Made by a program: the position numbers and the translations under genes
Assembly (NCBI RefSeq): GCF_003944715.1
Contig: NZ_RWIT01000002.1
Span: 558,001 to 622,000, forward strand
DNA: 64,000 nt
Origin: Hymenobacter rigui
GTDB taxonomy: Bacteria; Bacteroidota; Bacteroidia; Cytophagales; Hymenobacteraceae
Reading direction: 5' to 3'
Notes under the pieces: generated by a model
What the model was told of the DNA's origin: nothing
What the model saw: the letters and a program-made list of their open reading frames with translations, nothing else
The model's database searches: none
Shown here: positions 1 to 7,323 of the stretch, piece by piece
How the letters are laid out: each line of letters opens with the position of its first letter
Position numbering within the stretch: position 1 is the first letter of the stretch

Positions 1-56
1 CGTCGCAGCATCTCCGCCGCTTCATTTGATTATTACCGCAACGAAGCAGTAGAGAT

Positions 57-80
57 GCTTCGACTGGGCTCAGCATGACG
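57..80. repeat. Possible dispersed intergenic repeat, copy 1
   Basis: The core TTCGACTGggCTCAGCAtG recurs with three changes at 18620-18642 (TTCGACTGcaCTCAGCAcG). Both copies lie between genes. Two copies in one window suggest a dispersed repeat family, but the number of copies in the genome cannot be judged here. The rest of bases 1-100 holds no gene that I see. Confidence 0.35.
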
Positions 81-100
81 TTCCTACCAGGTCAGAAACC

Positions 101-1303
101 TTATTGACGCACGCCGAACTTGTAGATGGTGGTGGAGTGCAGGGACTGGCCGGGTTGCAGAATAGTGCTCGGAAACTTGGGCTGATTGGGCGAGTCGGGG
201 AAGTGCTGGGTTTCCAGGCAGAAGCCCGCGTGCTTACCGTAGGTTTGGCCGTTGGCGCCTTTCAGGGTGCCATCGAGGAAGTTGCCGGTGTAGAACTGCA
301 GACCGGGCTCGGTGGTGGTTACTTCCATCGTGCGGCCAGTAGTAGGCTCATACACAGTAGCGGCGGCGTGCAGACCGGTAGTTTGGTTTAGCACCCAGTT
401 GTGGTCGTAGCCGCCGGGTACCTGGGCAATTCGCTCGCCAATGGCGTGGGGCGTGGTGAAGTCGAAGGGCGTCCCCTTCACAGGGCGCAGCTCGCCGGTC
501 GGAATCAGGCCCGCATCCACCACGGTGTAACGGTCGGCGGCAATGGTTACCTCGTGGCCCAATACATCTTTGCTGCCGCTGAGGTTGAAGTAGGCGTGGT
601 TGGTGAGGTTGACGGGCGTGGCCTTGTCGGTGGTGGCGGAGTAGTCGATTTCCAGCGCGTCGTCGGCCGTCAGGGTGTACACCACCGTCACGGTGAGGTT
701 GCCGGGGTAGCCCTCTTCGCCGTCCTTGCTGAGGTAGGTAAGTTTCAGCGTCGGCCCCTCGGCGGAAGTGCCCGGCTCGGCCTGCCACAGCACTTTATCG
801 AAACCCTTTTTGCCGCCGTGCAGCGTGTTTTCGCCGTTATTTTTGGCCAGAGTGTACTCCTTCCCATCGAGCGTGAACCGGCCCTCGGCAATGCGGTTGC
901 CGTAGCGCCCGATCAGGGCTCCGAAGTACGGCCCGGCCTTCAGAAACTCCGGACTCTGGTAGCCGCTCACGCTGTTGAAGCCCAGCACTACCTCACCGGG
1001 CTTGCCGGCCTTATCGGGTACTAGCAGGCTGGTGATGGTGCCGCCGTAATTGGTGATGCTCACCTGCAGGCCGTGGGCGTTGGTAAGAGTATATAGCTGT
1101 ACCTCGGTGCCATCGGTAGTTTTGCCGAAGGAGGTAACGGCCGGAGTTACAGGAGCGGCTGTATGGGTTGAGTCTGTCATGGTTGCGGAAGAGCCAGTGG
1201 TCTGTTCAGTAGGAGCCGATTGGTTGCAACTGGCAATCAGCAGCAAGCCCGCCAGCATAGCGGTATTACGAGTGGCTTCACGAGCCGTTGAGTAATGCTT
1301 CAT
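101..1303 (-). CDS. galM: Aldose 1-epimerase (galactose mutarotase), lipoprotein
   Basis: This 400-residue protein interconverts the alpha and beta anomers of aldoses such as galactose and glucose. The N-terminus is a lipoprotein signal (hydrophobic stretch ending LLIASC, Cys26), so the enzyme probably sits in the periplasm or at the outer membrane instead of in the cytoplasm. A Ser/Thr-rich spacer (about 27-55) leads into the mutarotase fold. Visible family motifs are GRYGNRIAEGRF, the catalytic-His segment NLTNHAYFNLSG and the catalytic-Glu segment FCLETQHFPDSPNQP near the C-terminus. Length fits the family plus a signal and linker. It is transcribed alone; an inverted repeat at 1476-1495 upstream may be an operator. 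A role in processing sugars released outside the cell, perhaps with the amylases at 15-18 kb, is inference. Confidence 0.93.
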   Translation of the reverse strand: MKHYSTAREATRNTAMLAGLLLIASCNQSAPTEQTTGSSATMTDSTHTAAPVTPAVTSFGKTTDGTEVQLYTLTNAHGLQVSITNYGGTITSLLVPDKAGKPGEVVLGFNSVSGYQSPEFLKAGPYFGALIGRYGNRIAEGRFTLDGKEYTLAKNNGENTLHGGKKGFDKVLWQAEPGTSAEGPTLKLTYLSKDGEEGYPGNLTVTVVYTLTADDALEIDYSATTDKATPVNLTNHAYFNLSGSKDVLGHEVTIAADRYTVVDAGLIPTGELRPVKGTPFDFTTPHAIGERIAQVPGGYDHNWVLNQTTGLHAAATVYEPTTGRTMEVTTTEPGLQFYTGNFLDGTLKGANGQTYGKHAGFCLETQHFPDSPNQPKFPSTILQPGQSLHSTTIYKFGVRQ

Positions 1304-1475
1304 GAACCGAAGGAGTGGGAATTTTTAGAGAGAATGAAGGACGGTTATCCACCCTGATCAAACTACCGCAACCAACATAAACCTAGCAGCAGTGGTGTAA
1401 CTTCCGGAGCGGTAGGCACCAATGAATATCTGTAGTCTTGCTAAGCGGCATGTAAATTAAAAGAAGGTTTCGCAC

Positions 1476-1495
1476 TTACACAATCGTTTGTGTAA
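1476..1495. promoter_or_regulatory. Palindrome TTACACAA-N4-TTGTGTAA, possible operator
   Basis: A perfect 8-bp inverted repeat with a 4-nt spacer lies about 170 bp upstream of the galM start in AT-rich DNA. Its size and symmetry suit a dimeric helix-turn-helix regulator. The regulator is unknown and no second copy was noticed in the window. Confidence 0.35.
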
Positions 1496-1547
1496 TCAAA
1501 TAACAAGAAAGTTTGCGTGATGCCACGGCACTGCTTGCCCACAGAAA

Positions 1548-1600
1548 CCGCCATGCCCTGGCTTCATCTGGTTGTTCCAGACAAAACCAGGGCATGGCGG
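1548..1600 (-). terminator. Hairpin after the HIT-NuiA gene
   Basis: A perfect 14-bp stem (CCGCCATGCCCTGG and its complement) encloses an inner 5-bp stem (TCTGG/CCAGA). It starts 22 bp after the stop codon of the HIT gene. Only a short T run follows on the minus strand, so it may end transcription or stabilise the mRNA 3' end. Confidence 0.6.
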
Positions 1601-1622
1601 CAGTTCCTGGGTACTGTGCGCG

Positions 1623-2528
1623 CTAGGTTTCCGTCAAAACAGTTTTGAAGCCAACCAGCTTGCCGCCTTCGGCCTCGCCCAGCACCAGCACCGGCACCTG
1701 TGGCCCCGTGCCGAAGCGGTATACCTGCGTACCGCTCAGCTCCTGCTTCAGGTACATCTGCAGGGATTTGAAGCGGTTGGCCAACTCGGGGTTGCCCAGC
1801 ACGCCGTTGTCGGCGGTGTGGTTGCGCAGGAAGTAGGTCAGCTCCTGCTTTTCCACTTTGGTATCGGCGGGCAGGCCGGCCAGCTGGGCCAGAGCAGCAT
1901 CGGTAAGGCCACCGCCGGGGGCCGGAAAACTTACGGGCTCCAATGGAGCGTCGCCCTCACTCATGTACACGAGGCCCTTGGTCATCTCGCGCAGTTGGGC
2001 CAGCGTGGGGTCGTCGGAGGCCGCAGCAGCGGGCTTGCTGTGCTTGGCCTGGGGTTCTGACTCCGCAATGGTTTCCCGGCCGCCCTTGGTGTCGCGTGGG
2101 TCAGCAGGGGCGGCCGGCGTACCAGCTACCTGGGCTGGTACCTGAGCGCCAATAGCAGCAGCCAGCTGGTTCTGGCGCTGCTCCGGCACCTTGATTTTGG
2201 GGTTGGCGAAATTCATATCCGCCACGTTGTTCATCGGAATCAGGTGAATGTGGGTATGGGGCACTTCCAGTCCGATAACGGCCACACCCACCCGCTTGCA
2301 GGGCACGGCGGCCTTCACGCCCTTGGCCACCCGCTGGGCAAACAGGTGCAATGCTGCCAGCTCAGCCGGGGGCAGGTCAAAGATGTAATCAACTTCGCGC
2401 TTCGGAATGACCAGCGTATGGCCTTCTACCAAGGGCGTGATGTCCAGGAAAGCCAAATGGTGCTCGTCCTCGGCCACCTTAAAGGCGGGCAGCTCGCCGG
2501 ACACAATGCGAGAGAAAATGGAAGGCAT
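1623..2528 (-). CDS. HIT-family hydrolase fused to a NuiA-like domain
   Basis: The ATG at 2528 gives a 301-residue protein starting MPSIFSRIVSGE, the normal HIT start; the frame remains open further upstream but that part resembles no HIT protein. Residues 1 to about 115 form a histidine-triad nucleotide-binding domain with the catalytic PHTHIHLIP motif at about 90-98. HIT enzymes hydrolyse nucleoside phosphoramidates or similar nucleotides. A low-complexity Ala/Pro/Glu linker (about 125-170) joins it to a C-terminal domain (about 172-301) that resembles the nuclease A inhibitor NuiA of Anabaena: GLVYMSEGDAP and VYRFGTG...VLVLGEAEGGKLVGFKT match the inhibitor's segments as I recall them. The fusion is unusual, since HIT proteins are normally 110-150 residues. 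The gene follows greA on the same strand, beyond a terminator. Confidence 0.85.
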   Translation of the reverse strand: MPSIFSRIVSGELPAFKVAEDEHHLAFLDITPLVEGHTLVIPKREVDYIFDLPPAELAALHLFAQRVAKGVKAAVPCKRVGVAVIGLEVPHTHIHLIPMNNVADMNFANPKIKVPEQRQNQLAAAIGAQVPAQVAGTPAAPADPRDTKGGRETIAESEPQAKHSKPAAAASDDPTLAQLREMTKGLVYMSEGDAPLEPVSFPAPGGGLTDAALAQLAGLPADTKVEKQELTYFLRNHTADNGVLGNPELANRFKSLQMYLKQELSGTQVYRFGTGPQVPVLVLGEAEGGKLVGFKTVLTET

Positions 2529-2539
2529 GCGGGAAGATG

Positions 2540-2675
2540 GTGAAGTTGTGAAATGGTGAAGCTGCGAACAACTATGGCAGGGCTCAGCCAAAGTACGGGG
2601 CAAAACGCAAAAGGGCGAAGCCAGTGGCTTCGCCCTTCCGTGGAGCTGGCAAATTTCACAAATTCACCACTTCAC
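2540..2675 (-). repeat. Complementary simple-word arms flanking the greA terminator
   Basis: Arm 2540-2561 and arm 2654-2675 are complementary at about 18 of 22 positions. On the coding strand the words are GTGAAGTGGTGAATTTGTGAA, then its near complement ending 11 nt before the HIT start codon. The greA terminator hairpin (2611-2637) sits between the arms. The same arrangement, with other words, precedes rsmA, accC, the DUF3109 gene and murA. Confidence 0.6.
2611..2637 (-). terminator. Rho-independent terminator of greA
   Basis: A perfect 12-bp stem (AAGGGCGAAGCC and its complement) with a 3-nt loop is followed on the minus strand by TTTTGCGTTTT. It lies about 50 bp downstream of the greA stop codon. 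Confidence 0.85.
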
Positions 2676-2685
2676 AAATTCGCCG

Positions 2686-3159
2686 CTAGCGGCTGATTTC
2701 CAGAATCTGGAACTGTAGCTTGCCGGCCGGCACCGTAATTTCGGCGGTATCCCCCGCCGATTTACCCAGCAGGCCTTTGCCGATGGGCGACTTCACGGAG
2801 ATTTTGCCGGCGGCCAGGTTGGCTTCTTCCTCGGCTACCAGCGTGTAGTCGAGCACCATATTATTCTTCAGGTTTTTCAGCTTCACCTTGCTCATGATGA
2901 GCACCTTGGTCAGGTCCAGGTTCGTCTCATCAAGCAGGCGGGCGTTGCCTACCACTTCTTCCAGCTTGGAAATCTTCAGCTCCAGCAGGCCCTGCGCTTC
3001 CTTCGCCGCGTCGTACTCGGCGTTTTCGCTCAGGTCGCCTTTGTCACGGGCTTCGCGCAGGTCGTCGGCCGCCTTGGCCCGGCCGCGGATTTTGAGGTCC
3101 TGGAGCTCATCTTTCAGCTTCTGAAGACCTTCGGGAGTATAATAGTTGATGGTAGCCAT
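2686..3159 (-). CDS. greA: Transcription elongation factor GreA
   Basis: GreA binds in the secondary channel of RNA polymerase and stimulates cleavage of backtracked RNA. The ATG at 3159 gives 157 residues beginning MATINYYTPEGLQKL, the usual family length. The N-terminal coiled coil carries the acidic loop region (REARDKGDLSENAEYDAAK, with the Asp and Glu that coordinate magnesium at the polymerase active site), and the C-terminal FKBP-like domain contains SPIGKGLLGKSAGD. The gene has its own promoter-like element at 3235-3242 and a terminator-type hairpin in its leader (3188-3218), a layout recalling the attenuated greA leader of E. coli. A strong terminator follows. Confidence 0.96.
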   Translation of the reverse strand: MATINYYTPEGLQKLKDELQDLKIRGRAKAADDLREARDKGDLSENAEYDAAKEAQGLLELKISKLEEVVGNARLLDETNLDLTKVLIMSKVKLKNLKNNMVLDYTLVAEEEANLAAGKISVKSPIGKGLLGKSAGDTAEITVPAGKLQFQILEISR

Positions 3160-3187
3160 GGTGGGGTGATGTAAGCTCAAAAAACAA

Positions 3188-3218
3188 GGAGAACGGCCAG
3201 CGCGGCTGGCCGTTCTCC
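3188..3218 (-). terminator. Hairpin plus T-run in the greA leader
   Basis: A perfect 14-bp stem (GGAGAACGGCCAGC and its complement) with a 3-nt GCG loop is followed on the minus strand by TTGTTTTTTG. It lies between the end of the dehydrogenase gene (3286) and the greA start (3159). It can serve as the dehydrogenase terminator, but the greA promoter-like element at 3235-3242 is upstream of it, so it may also attenuate greA. Confidence 0.8.
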
Positions 3219-3234
3219 CCGGAACAGGTTTAGG

Positions 3235-3242
3235 CAAATATA
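3235..3242 (-). promoter_or_regulatory. Promoter -7 element TATATTTG for greA
   Basis: This is an exact match to the Bacteroidota -7 consensus TAnnTTTG on the minus strand, 76 bp upstream of the greA start codon. No well-spaced -33 TTG was seen. Transcripts started here would pass through the hairpin at 3188-3218. Confidence 0.45.
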
Positions 3243-3285
3243 CGAAATGTTGGGCAAAGAGGCTACAGGGAGGAAAACCCGAGTC

Positions 3286-4233
3286 TCACCCCTTCCTCGC
3301 CAGAAACGCCCGCAGCTTATCGGCCAGCACCCGGTTTATCCGCTCGTAGCTCTGGAAGCTCCAGCCGCCTACATGCGGCGAAAGCACCACGTTCGGGGCC
3401 GTGCGCAGGTAGTCGAACCGGGTTTGCTGCTCGGGGCTCAGAGTGGTAAGCTTTTCGTTTTCGAGTACATCCAGCGCCGCGCCGCGCAGCTGGCCGTTTT
3501 GCAGGCGCTGGACCACGGCGGCGTGGTCGAGCACTTCGCCCCGGGCCGTATTCAGCAGCCACAGCGAGTTGCGGAAGCCTGCCAGCAGCTCTTCGTTCAC
3601 GAAGTGGTGGTTGGCCGCCGAATATGGGATGTGCAGGCTCAACACTTCGGCCCGCTCCTGCAGCTCGGCCAGCGTTACTAGGATGGCGTGGTGGTCAGGC
3701 TCCACGGCGGGGTCATGGTCATAGGCCAGCACGGTGCAGTCGAAAGCCTGGAGGCGTTTGGCAAACGCCTTGCCCATGTGGCCGTAGCCCAGCAGCCCGA
3801 TGGTTTTCCCCCCGATTTCCTCGCCCCGGTTGGCCTCGCGCCGCCACCGGCCCTGGCGCACTTCCTGGTCGGCGCGGGCAATGTTGCGGAATAGGGCCAG
3901 CAGCAGGCCCACGGCGTACTCGCCCACCGCGTCGCGGTTACCCTCGGGGGCGTTGAGCAGGGTCACGCCGGCTTCGGCCAGGGCCGCTTCGTCGATGTTA
4001 TCGACGCCGGCTCCGGCCCGGCCTACGTAGCGCAGGTGCGGGCCGTGGGCCAGCAGTTCCCGCGTCACGCGCAGCTTGGAGCGCACCAGCAGCCCATCGT
4101 AGGGGTGCGCGGCCAGCGCGGCCGGCACGTCGGCCGCCTTCAGCTCGGGCCGGTAGTGCAGCGTCACGCCCAGCGGCTCCAGGTACGCCGGCAAACTGGG
4201 GTGCATTTCGTCGATGACGAGGCAGAGGGACAT
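3286..4233 (-). CDS. D-isomer 2-hydroxyacid dehydrogenase (SerA-like)
   Basis: The ATG at 4233 gives 315 residues. The protein has the two-domain fold of NAD-dependent D-2-hydroxyacid dehydrogenases: the substrate domain occupies the first 95 and last 30 residues, with the NAD domain between them (LLGYGHMGKAFAKRL). The catalytic triad is recognisable as Arg in NTARGEVLD, Glu in LDVLENEKL and His in LSPHVGGWS. The family includes 3-phosphoglycerate dehydrogenase (serine synthesis), but the protein lacks the C-terminal ACT regulatory domain of long SerA forms, so the substrate cannot be fixed from sequence. It starts 25 bp after the small membrane protein gene and probably shares its transcript. 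A hairpin at 3188-3218 follows. Confidence 0.88.
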   Translation of the reverse strand: MSLCLVIDEMHPSLPAYLEPLGVTLHYRPELKAADVPAALAAHPYDGLLVRSKLRVTRELLAHGPHLRYVGRAGAGVDNIDEAALAEAGVTLLNAPEGNRDAVGEYAVGLLLALFRNIARADQEVRQGRWRREANRGEEIGGKTIGLLGYGHMGKAFAKRLQAFDCTVLAYDHDPAVEPDHHAILVTLAELQERAEVLSLHIPYSAANHHFVNEELLAGFRNSLWLLNTARGEVLDHAAVVQRLQNGQLRGAALDVLENEKLTTLSPEQQTRFDYLRTAPNVVLSPHVGGWSFQSYERINRVLADKLRAFLARKG

Positions 4234-4258
4234 GGTAAGTTTCGGTGCCAAAAATGAA

Positions 4259-4588
4259 CTAGAGACTTTCCTGAACAGGGTATTTTTCCTTCAGCAGCCG
4301 GAGTACCGTGATGCAGACGGAGGTCACTGCAACTGTCCACAACCAAGAATAAGAAATTGACATTCCGAATTTGTGACCGTTGCGCTGAATAGAAATCAGT
4401 GTGACTGCACCGAACAGAGTAAGAAAGCTTTGGACTAAGATGAACAACGCCTGAGCCGTTTTATCCAGCAGTTGCCGTTGCGTCTCTGATAGGAATTTTT
4501 CGCTCAGCCTGCGGGTGCCAGCCATGATAAACGGCTGAAAAACAGCAAGACCTACCATCACCAGAAAAGGCCAATAATTAGGTTTCAT
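4259..4588 (-). CDS. Small membrane protein, unknown function
   Basis: This 109-residue protein has three likely membrane helices (about 6-24, 45-66 and 81-97) joined by charged loops (RRLSEKFLSETQRQ), and a short polar tail. I recognise no family. Base composition is clearly lower in GC than the neighbouring genes, which suggests relaxed selection or acquisition. The gene lies 25 bp upstream of the dehydrogenase gene on the same strand, so cotranscription is likely. The hydrophobic pattern and an ATG start support a real gene. Confidence 0.55.
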   Translation of the reverse strand: MKPNYWPFLVMVGLAVFQPFIMAGTRRLSEKFLSETQRQLLDKTAQALFILVQSFLTLFGAVTLISIQRNGHKFGMSISYSWLWTVAVTSVCITVLRLLKEKYPVQESL

Positions 4589-4689
4589 AGCATCATCGTT
4601 TTACCGCCCGGCTATCTACTATCGTGCTGTATTTTTCCCACTTTGATGCGGTTGCTGCACCAAGTATGCCTGCAACCCAAAGTCGTTCA

Positions 4690-5478
4690 TTAGTCCACTT
4701 TATGCTCTTCTACGTGCTGCGTCAAGCCCACGAAATCGGCCACGCTGAGCTGCTCGGCGCGCTTGTCAAAGATGGGGTCGGTGGTGGCTTCGGGGGGCAT
4801 ACCCAGTGGTTTCAGCGCGTTGCGCAGGGTTTTGCGGCGGGTAGAAAAGGCCTGCTTCACCACTTTGAAGAACAGCTTCTCGTCGCAGGCCAGCTGCTCG
4901 GTTTTATTGCGGGTGAGGCGGATAACGGCCGACTGCACCTTGGGCGGCGGGCTGAACACGTGCGGGGGCACCGTAAACAGGTAGTCGATATCGTAGAACG
5001 CCTGCAGCAGCACGCTCAGGATGCCGTAGGTTTTGGAGCCGGGCCCCTCGGCCAGGCGGTCGGCCACTTCCTTCTGAATCATGCCCACGCACTCGCGTAC
5101 CTGCTGGCGGTGGGCCAGCACCTGGAAGTAAATCTGGGAGCTGATGTTGTAGGGGAAGTTGCCGATGATGGTGAGCGGCTGCCCATTGTAGAGCTTGGCC
5201 AGATCCATTTTCAGGAAATCCTGGGAATAAATCCGGTCTTCCAGCGCCGGGTAGTGCTTGCCCAGGTACTCCACCGACTCCCGGTCAATTTCCACCACCG
5301 AGGTGCGGTACTCGGGGTGCTGGAGCAGGGTTTGGGTGAGTACGCCCATGCCGGGGCCAATTTCCAGCACCTCCTTCACCCCATCGGGCAGGCGCAACGC
5401 CTCCACAATGTTGCGGGCAATGTTGGGGTCGTTGAGGAAATGCTGCCCGAGGTGCTTTTTGGCTTTAACGGAATCCAT
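4690..5478 (-). CDS. rsmA: 16S rRNA (adenine-1518/1519-N6)-dimethyltransferase RsmA (KsgA)
   Basis: This enzyme dimethylates two adjacent adenines in the 3'-terminal hairpin of 16S rRNA using S-adenosylmethionine, late in 30S assembly. The 262 residues match the family length. Motifs in order are KKHLGQHFLNDPNIARNI at the N-terminus, the SAM-binding VLEIGPGMGVLT, and the catalytic NFPYNISSQI (the NxPY-type motif of adenine N6-methyltransferases). The C-terminal helical domain contains FSTRRKTLRNAL. The start MDSVKAKKHLGQHF is typical. Upstream lie complementary arms (5489-5599) and an exact TATCTTTG promoter element (5623-5630), giving a leader of about 140 nt. The M17 aminopeptidase gene is divergent. 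Confidence 0.96.
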   Translation of the reverse strand: MDSVKAKKHLGQHFLNDPNIARNIVEALRLPDGVKEVLEIGPGMGVLTQTLLQHPEYRTSVVEIDRESVEYLGKHYPALEDRIYSQDFLKMDLAKLYNGQPLTIIGNFPYNISSQIYFQVLAHRQQVRECVGMIQKEVADRLAEGPGSKTYGILSVLLQAFYDIDYLFTVPPHVFSPPPKVQSAVIRLTRNKTEQLACDEKLFFKVVKQAFSTRRKTLRNALKPLGMPPEATTDPIFDKRAEQLSVADFVGLTQHVEEHKVD

Positions 5479-5488
5479 GCTGTGCGCT

Positions 5489-5599
5489 GAAATGAGTGCG
5501 GAGAAGGAAGCTAGGTTCTGCGTGAACCTTGGCCGGAAGCAAGTCCGAAGCGTACCCGTCAGAACTACGTCTAACTTCTGGCTTCTCTGTACTCACTTC
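5489..5599 (-). repeat. Complementary arms in the rsmA leader
   Basis: On the rsmA coding strand GAAGTGAGTACAGAGAAG (5582-5599) is followed about 75 nt later by its near complement CTTCTCCGCACTCATTTC (5489-5506). They match at 15 of 18 positions and the second arm ends 10 nt before the rsmA start codon. The middle contains further AGAAG-type words. Confidence 0.55.
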
Positions 5600-5622
5600 T
5601 ATAAATCGGCTACCTTCACGGC

Positions 5623-5630
5623 CAAAGATA
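5623..5630 (-). promoter_or_regulatory. Promoter -7 element TATCTTTG for rsmA
   Basis: Exact match to TAnnTTTG on the minus strand, about 145 bp upstream of the rsmA start codon and outside any gene. The -33 element is not clear. Confidence 0.45.
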
Positions 5631-5704
5631 CGCCAGTCCCGGCCGTTTCTTCCGGCCTTGGGTCGGAAAGCAGCCCTGGCTTCCCGTTTTACCTGCTTCT
5701 TCCT

Positions 5705-7153
5705 ATGCCCTTAGCCCTCGCCTACTCCGCCGATTTTCCCGCCATTGCCGATACCGTGTTCATTCTGCCGGCCGGCACCCGGGAGCTGCCCGTAACCGCC
5801 GCCGCCGACCTGCCCGAGGCCGCCCGCCAGTACGTGGCCACCCGCCTCCAGGCCGATGACAAGCTCATCAGCGTAAACCAGTACACCCACCACCATTACT
5901 ACGTGGTGGCCGAGGATAAGAAAACCGCCGACCTCCGCACGGAAGCCCTGCGCAAAGCCGGCCACAAGCTGCACGCCCAGCTTAAGGCCGATGAAGTGGC
6001 CGAACTCTACATCTGCAACCTCACCGCCCCCGGCGGTGCCCTGGCCCTGGCCGAAGGACTCGCCCTTACGGCCTATCAGTTTGAAGGCTACAAAACCGAC
6101 GAGAAATCAAAGAAGCCCGCCGTGCTCCAGCAGCTCACCCTGGTCGGCCCTGACCTTTCTGCCGAGCAGGTGCAGGAGCTGGATGGCGTGCTGCAAGGCG
6201 TATACCTGGCCCGCGACCTGGTAAACATGCCCTACTCCCACCTCAACGCCACCCAGCTGGCCCAGCAGTTCGAGCAGGCCGGCGAAGCCGCCGGTTTCCA
6301 CGTGGAGGTGCTGGACCTGGTGCGGATTGAGGCCCTGCGCATGGGCGGGCTGCTGGCCGTAAACCAGGGCAGCCCCGAGCCGCCCACCTTCACCATCATG
6401 GAGTACAAGCCCGAAGGTGCCACCAACGCCAAGCCTATCGTACTGGTGGGCAAGGGCGTCGTGTATGATACCGGCGGACTCAGCCTCAAGCCCACGCCCA
6501 ACAGCATGGATTTGATGAAGTGCGACATGGCCGGCTCCGCCGTGGTAGTGGGCGTGCTCACGGCTTTGGCCAAAAACAAGGTCCCCCTGCACGTCATCGG
6601 CCTGGTGCCGGCCACCGACAACCGCCCCGGCGGCCCCGCCCTGGCTCCCGGTGACGTCATCACCATGTACAGCGGGCTCACGGTGGAAGTAATGAACACC
6701 GACGCCGAAGGCCGCCTGATTCTGGCCGATGCCCTAGCCTTCGCCAAGAAGTATGACCCGCAGCTGGTACTCGATTACGCCACGCTCACCGGCTCGGCCG
6801 TGCGCGCCATCGGCATCGAAGGCACCGTGTACATGGGCACCGCCGATGAGGATACCATGCTGGCCCTGAAGAAAGCCGGCAACGCTACCCACGAGCGACT
6901 GGTGGAGTTCCCCCTCTGGGACGAGTACGCCGACCACATCAAGAGCCCCATTGCCGACATCAGCAACCTGGGTAAGGCCGAGGCCGGCGCCATTTCGGCC
7001 GGTAAATTCCTGGAGCGCTTCACCGAGGGTTACCCCTGGGTGCACTTCGATATTGCCGGCCCCGCCTTCCTCACCGCCCCCGATTCCTACCGCGGCAAAG
7101 GCGGCACCGGTACCGCCATCCGCTCCACGTATGAGTTTTTGAAGGGGTTGTAA
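5705..7153 (+). CDS. Leucyl aminopeptidase, M17 family
   Basis: This cytosolic di-zinc or manganese enzyme removes N-terminal residues from peptides and normally forms hexamers. The ATG at 5705 (MPLALAYSADFPAIAD) gives 482 residues; the frame is open upstream but that part is leader and overlaps the divergent rsmA leader. The C-terminal catalytic domain (from about residue 160) shows the family signature NTDAEGRLILADALAF and the metal- and substrate-binding lysine segment LVGKGVVYDTGGLSLKP. The N-terminal macro-like domain is typical. The family is often called pepA or lap; which substrate is preferred cannot be read from sequence. A long inverted repeat (7163-7279) follows, then pdxA. Confidence 0.94.
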   Translation: MPLALAYSADFPAIADTVFILPAGTRELPVTAAADLPEAARQYVATRLQADDKLISVNQYTHHHYYVVAEDKKTADLRTEALRKAGHKLHAQLKADEVAELYICNLTAPGGALALAEGLALTAYQFEGYKTDEKSKKPAVLQQLTLVGPDLSAEQVQELDGVLQGVYLARDLVNMPYSHLNATQLAQQFEQAGEAAGFHVEVLDLVRIEALRMGGLLAVNQGSPEPPTFTIMEYKPEGATNAKPIVLVGKGVVYDTGGLSLKPTPNSMDLMKCDMAGSAVVVGVLTALAKNKVPLHVIGLVPATDNRPGGPALAPGDVITMYSGLTVEVMNTDAEGRLILADALAFAKKYDPQLVLDYATLTGSAVRAIGIEGTVYMGTADEDTMLALKKAGNATHERLVEFPLWDEYADHIKSPIADISNLGKAEAGAISAGKFLERFTEGYPWVHFDIAGPAFLTAPDSYRGKGGTGTAIRSTYEFLKGL

Positions 7154-7162
7154 CCATCCGCT

Positions 7163-7279
7163 TGTCCTCCTGAGCCTGCGAAGGACATTCTCCCCGCTGA
7201 ACGACTCTGCATTCCTCTGCGGAAAATGACGCCAGAACCGTTCTGATGTGAGAAGGTCCTTCGCAAGCGCAGGAGGACA
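7163..7279. repeat. Inverted repeat between the aminopeptidase gene and pdxA
   Basis: TGTCCTCCTGAGCCTGCGAAGG at 7163 onward and its near complement at about 7257-7279 match at 22 of 24 positions and enclose about 70 nt. The structure is REP-like or MITE-like. It may also act as a terminator for the aminopeptidase gene, though no T run follows. The TTCACTCGCTCATTCACTCA words just after it (7290-7315) run up to the pdxA start. Confidence 0.55.
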
Positions 7280-7323
7280 GCCGCCCCCATTCATTCACTC
7301 GCTCATTCACTCATTCTCAGTAC

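Larger units (their letters stand above)
1304..1622. other. Gene-free stretch between galM and the HIT gene
   Basis: This 319-bp interval contains the galM upstream region. I see two structures in it: a palindrome at 1476-1495 and a strong hairpin at 1548-1600. No open frame that looks like a gene is present and no clear TAnnTTTG promoter element was found for galM. Confidence 0.6.

Noticed and set aside
1304-1622. tRNA or small RNA gene in the gene-free stretch
   Set aside because: No cloverleaf or conserved T-loop was found; the structures present are a simple palindrome and a terminator-like hairpin.
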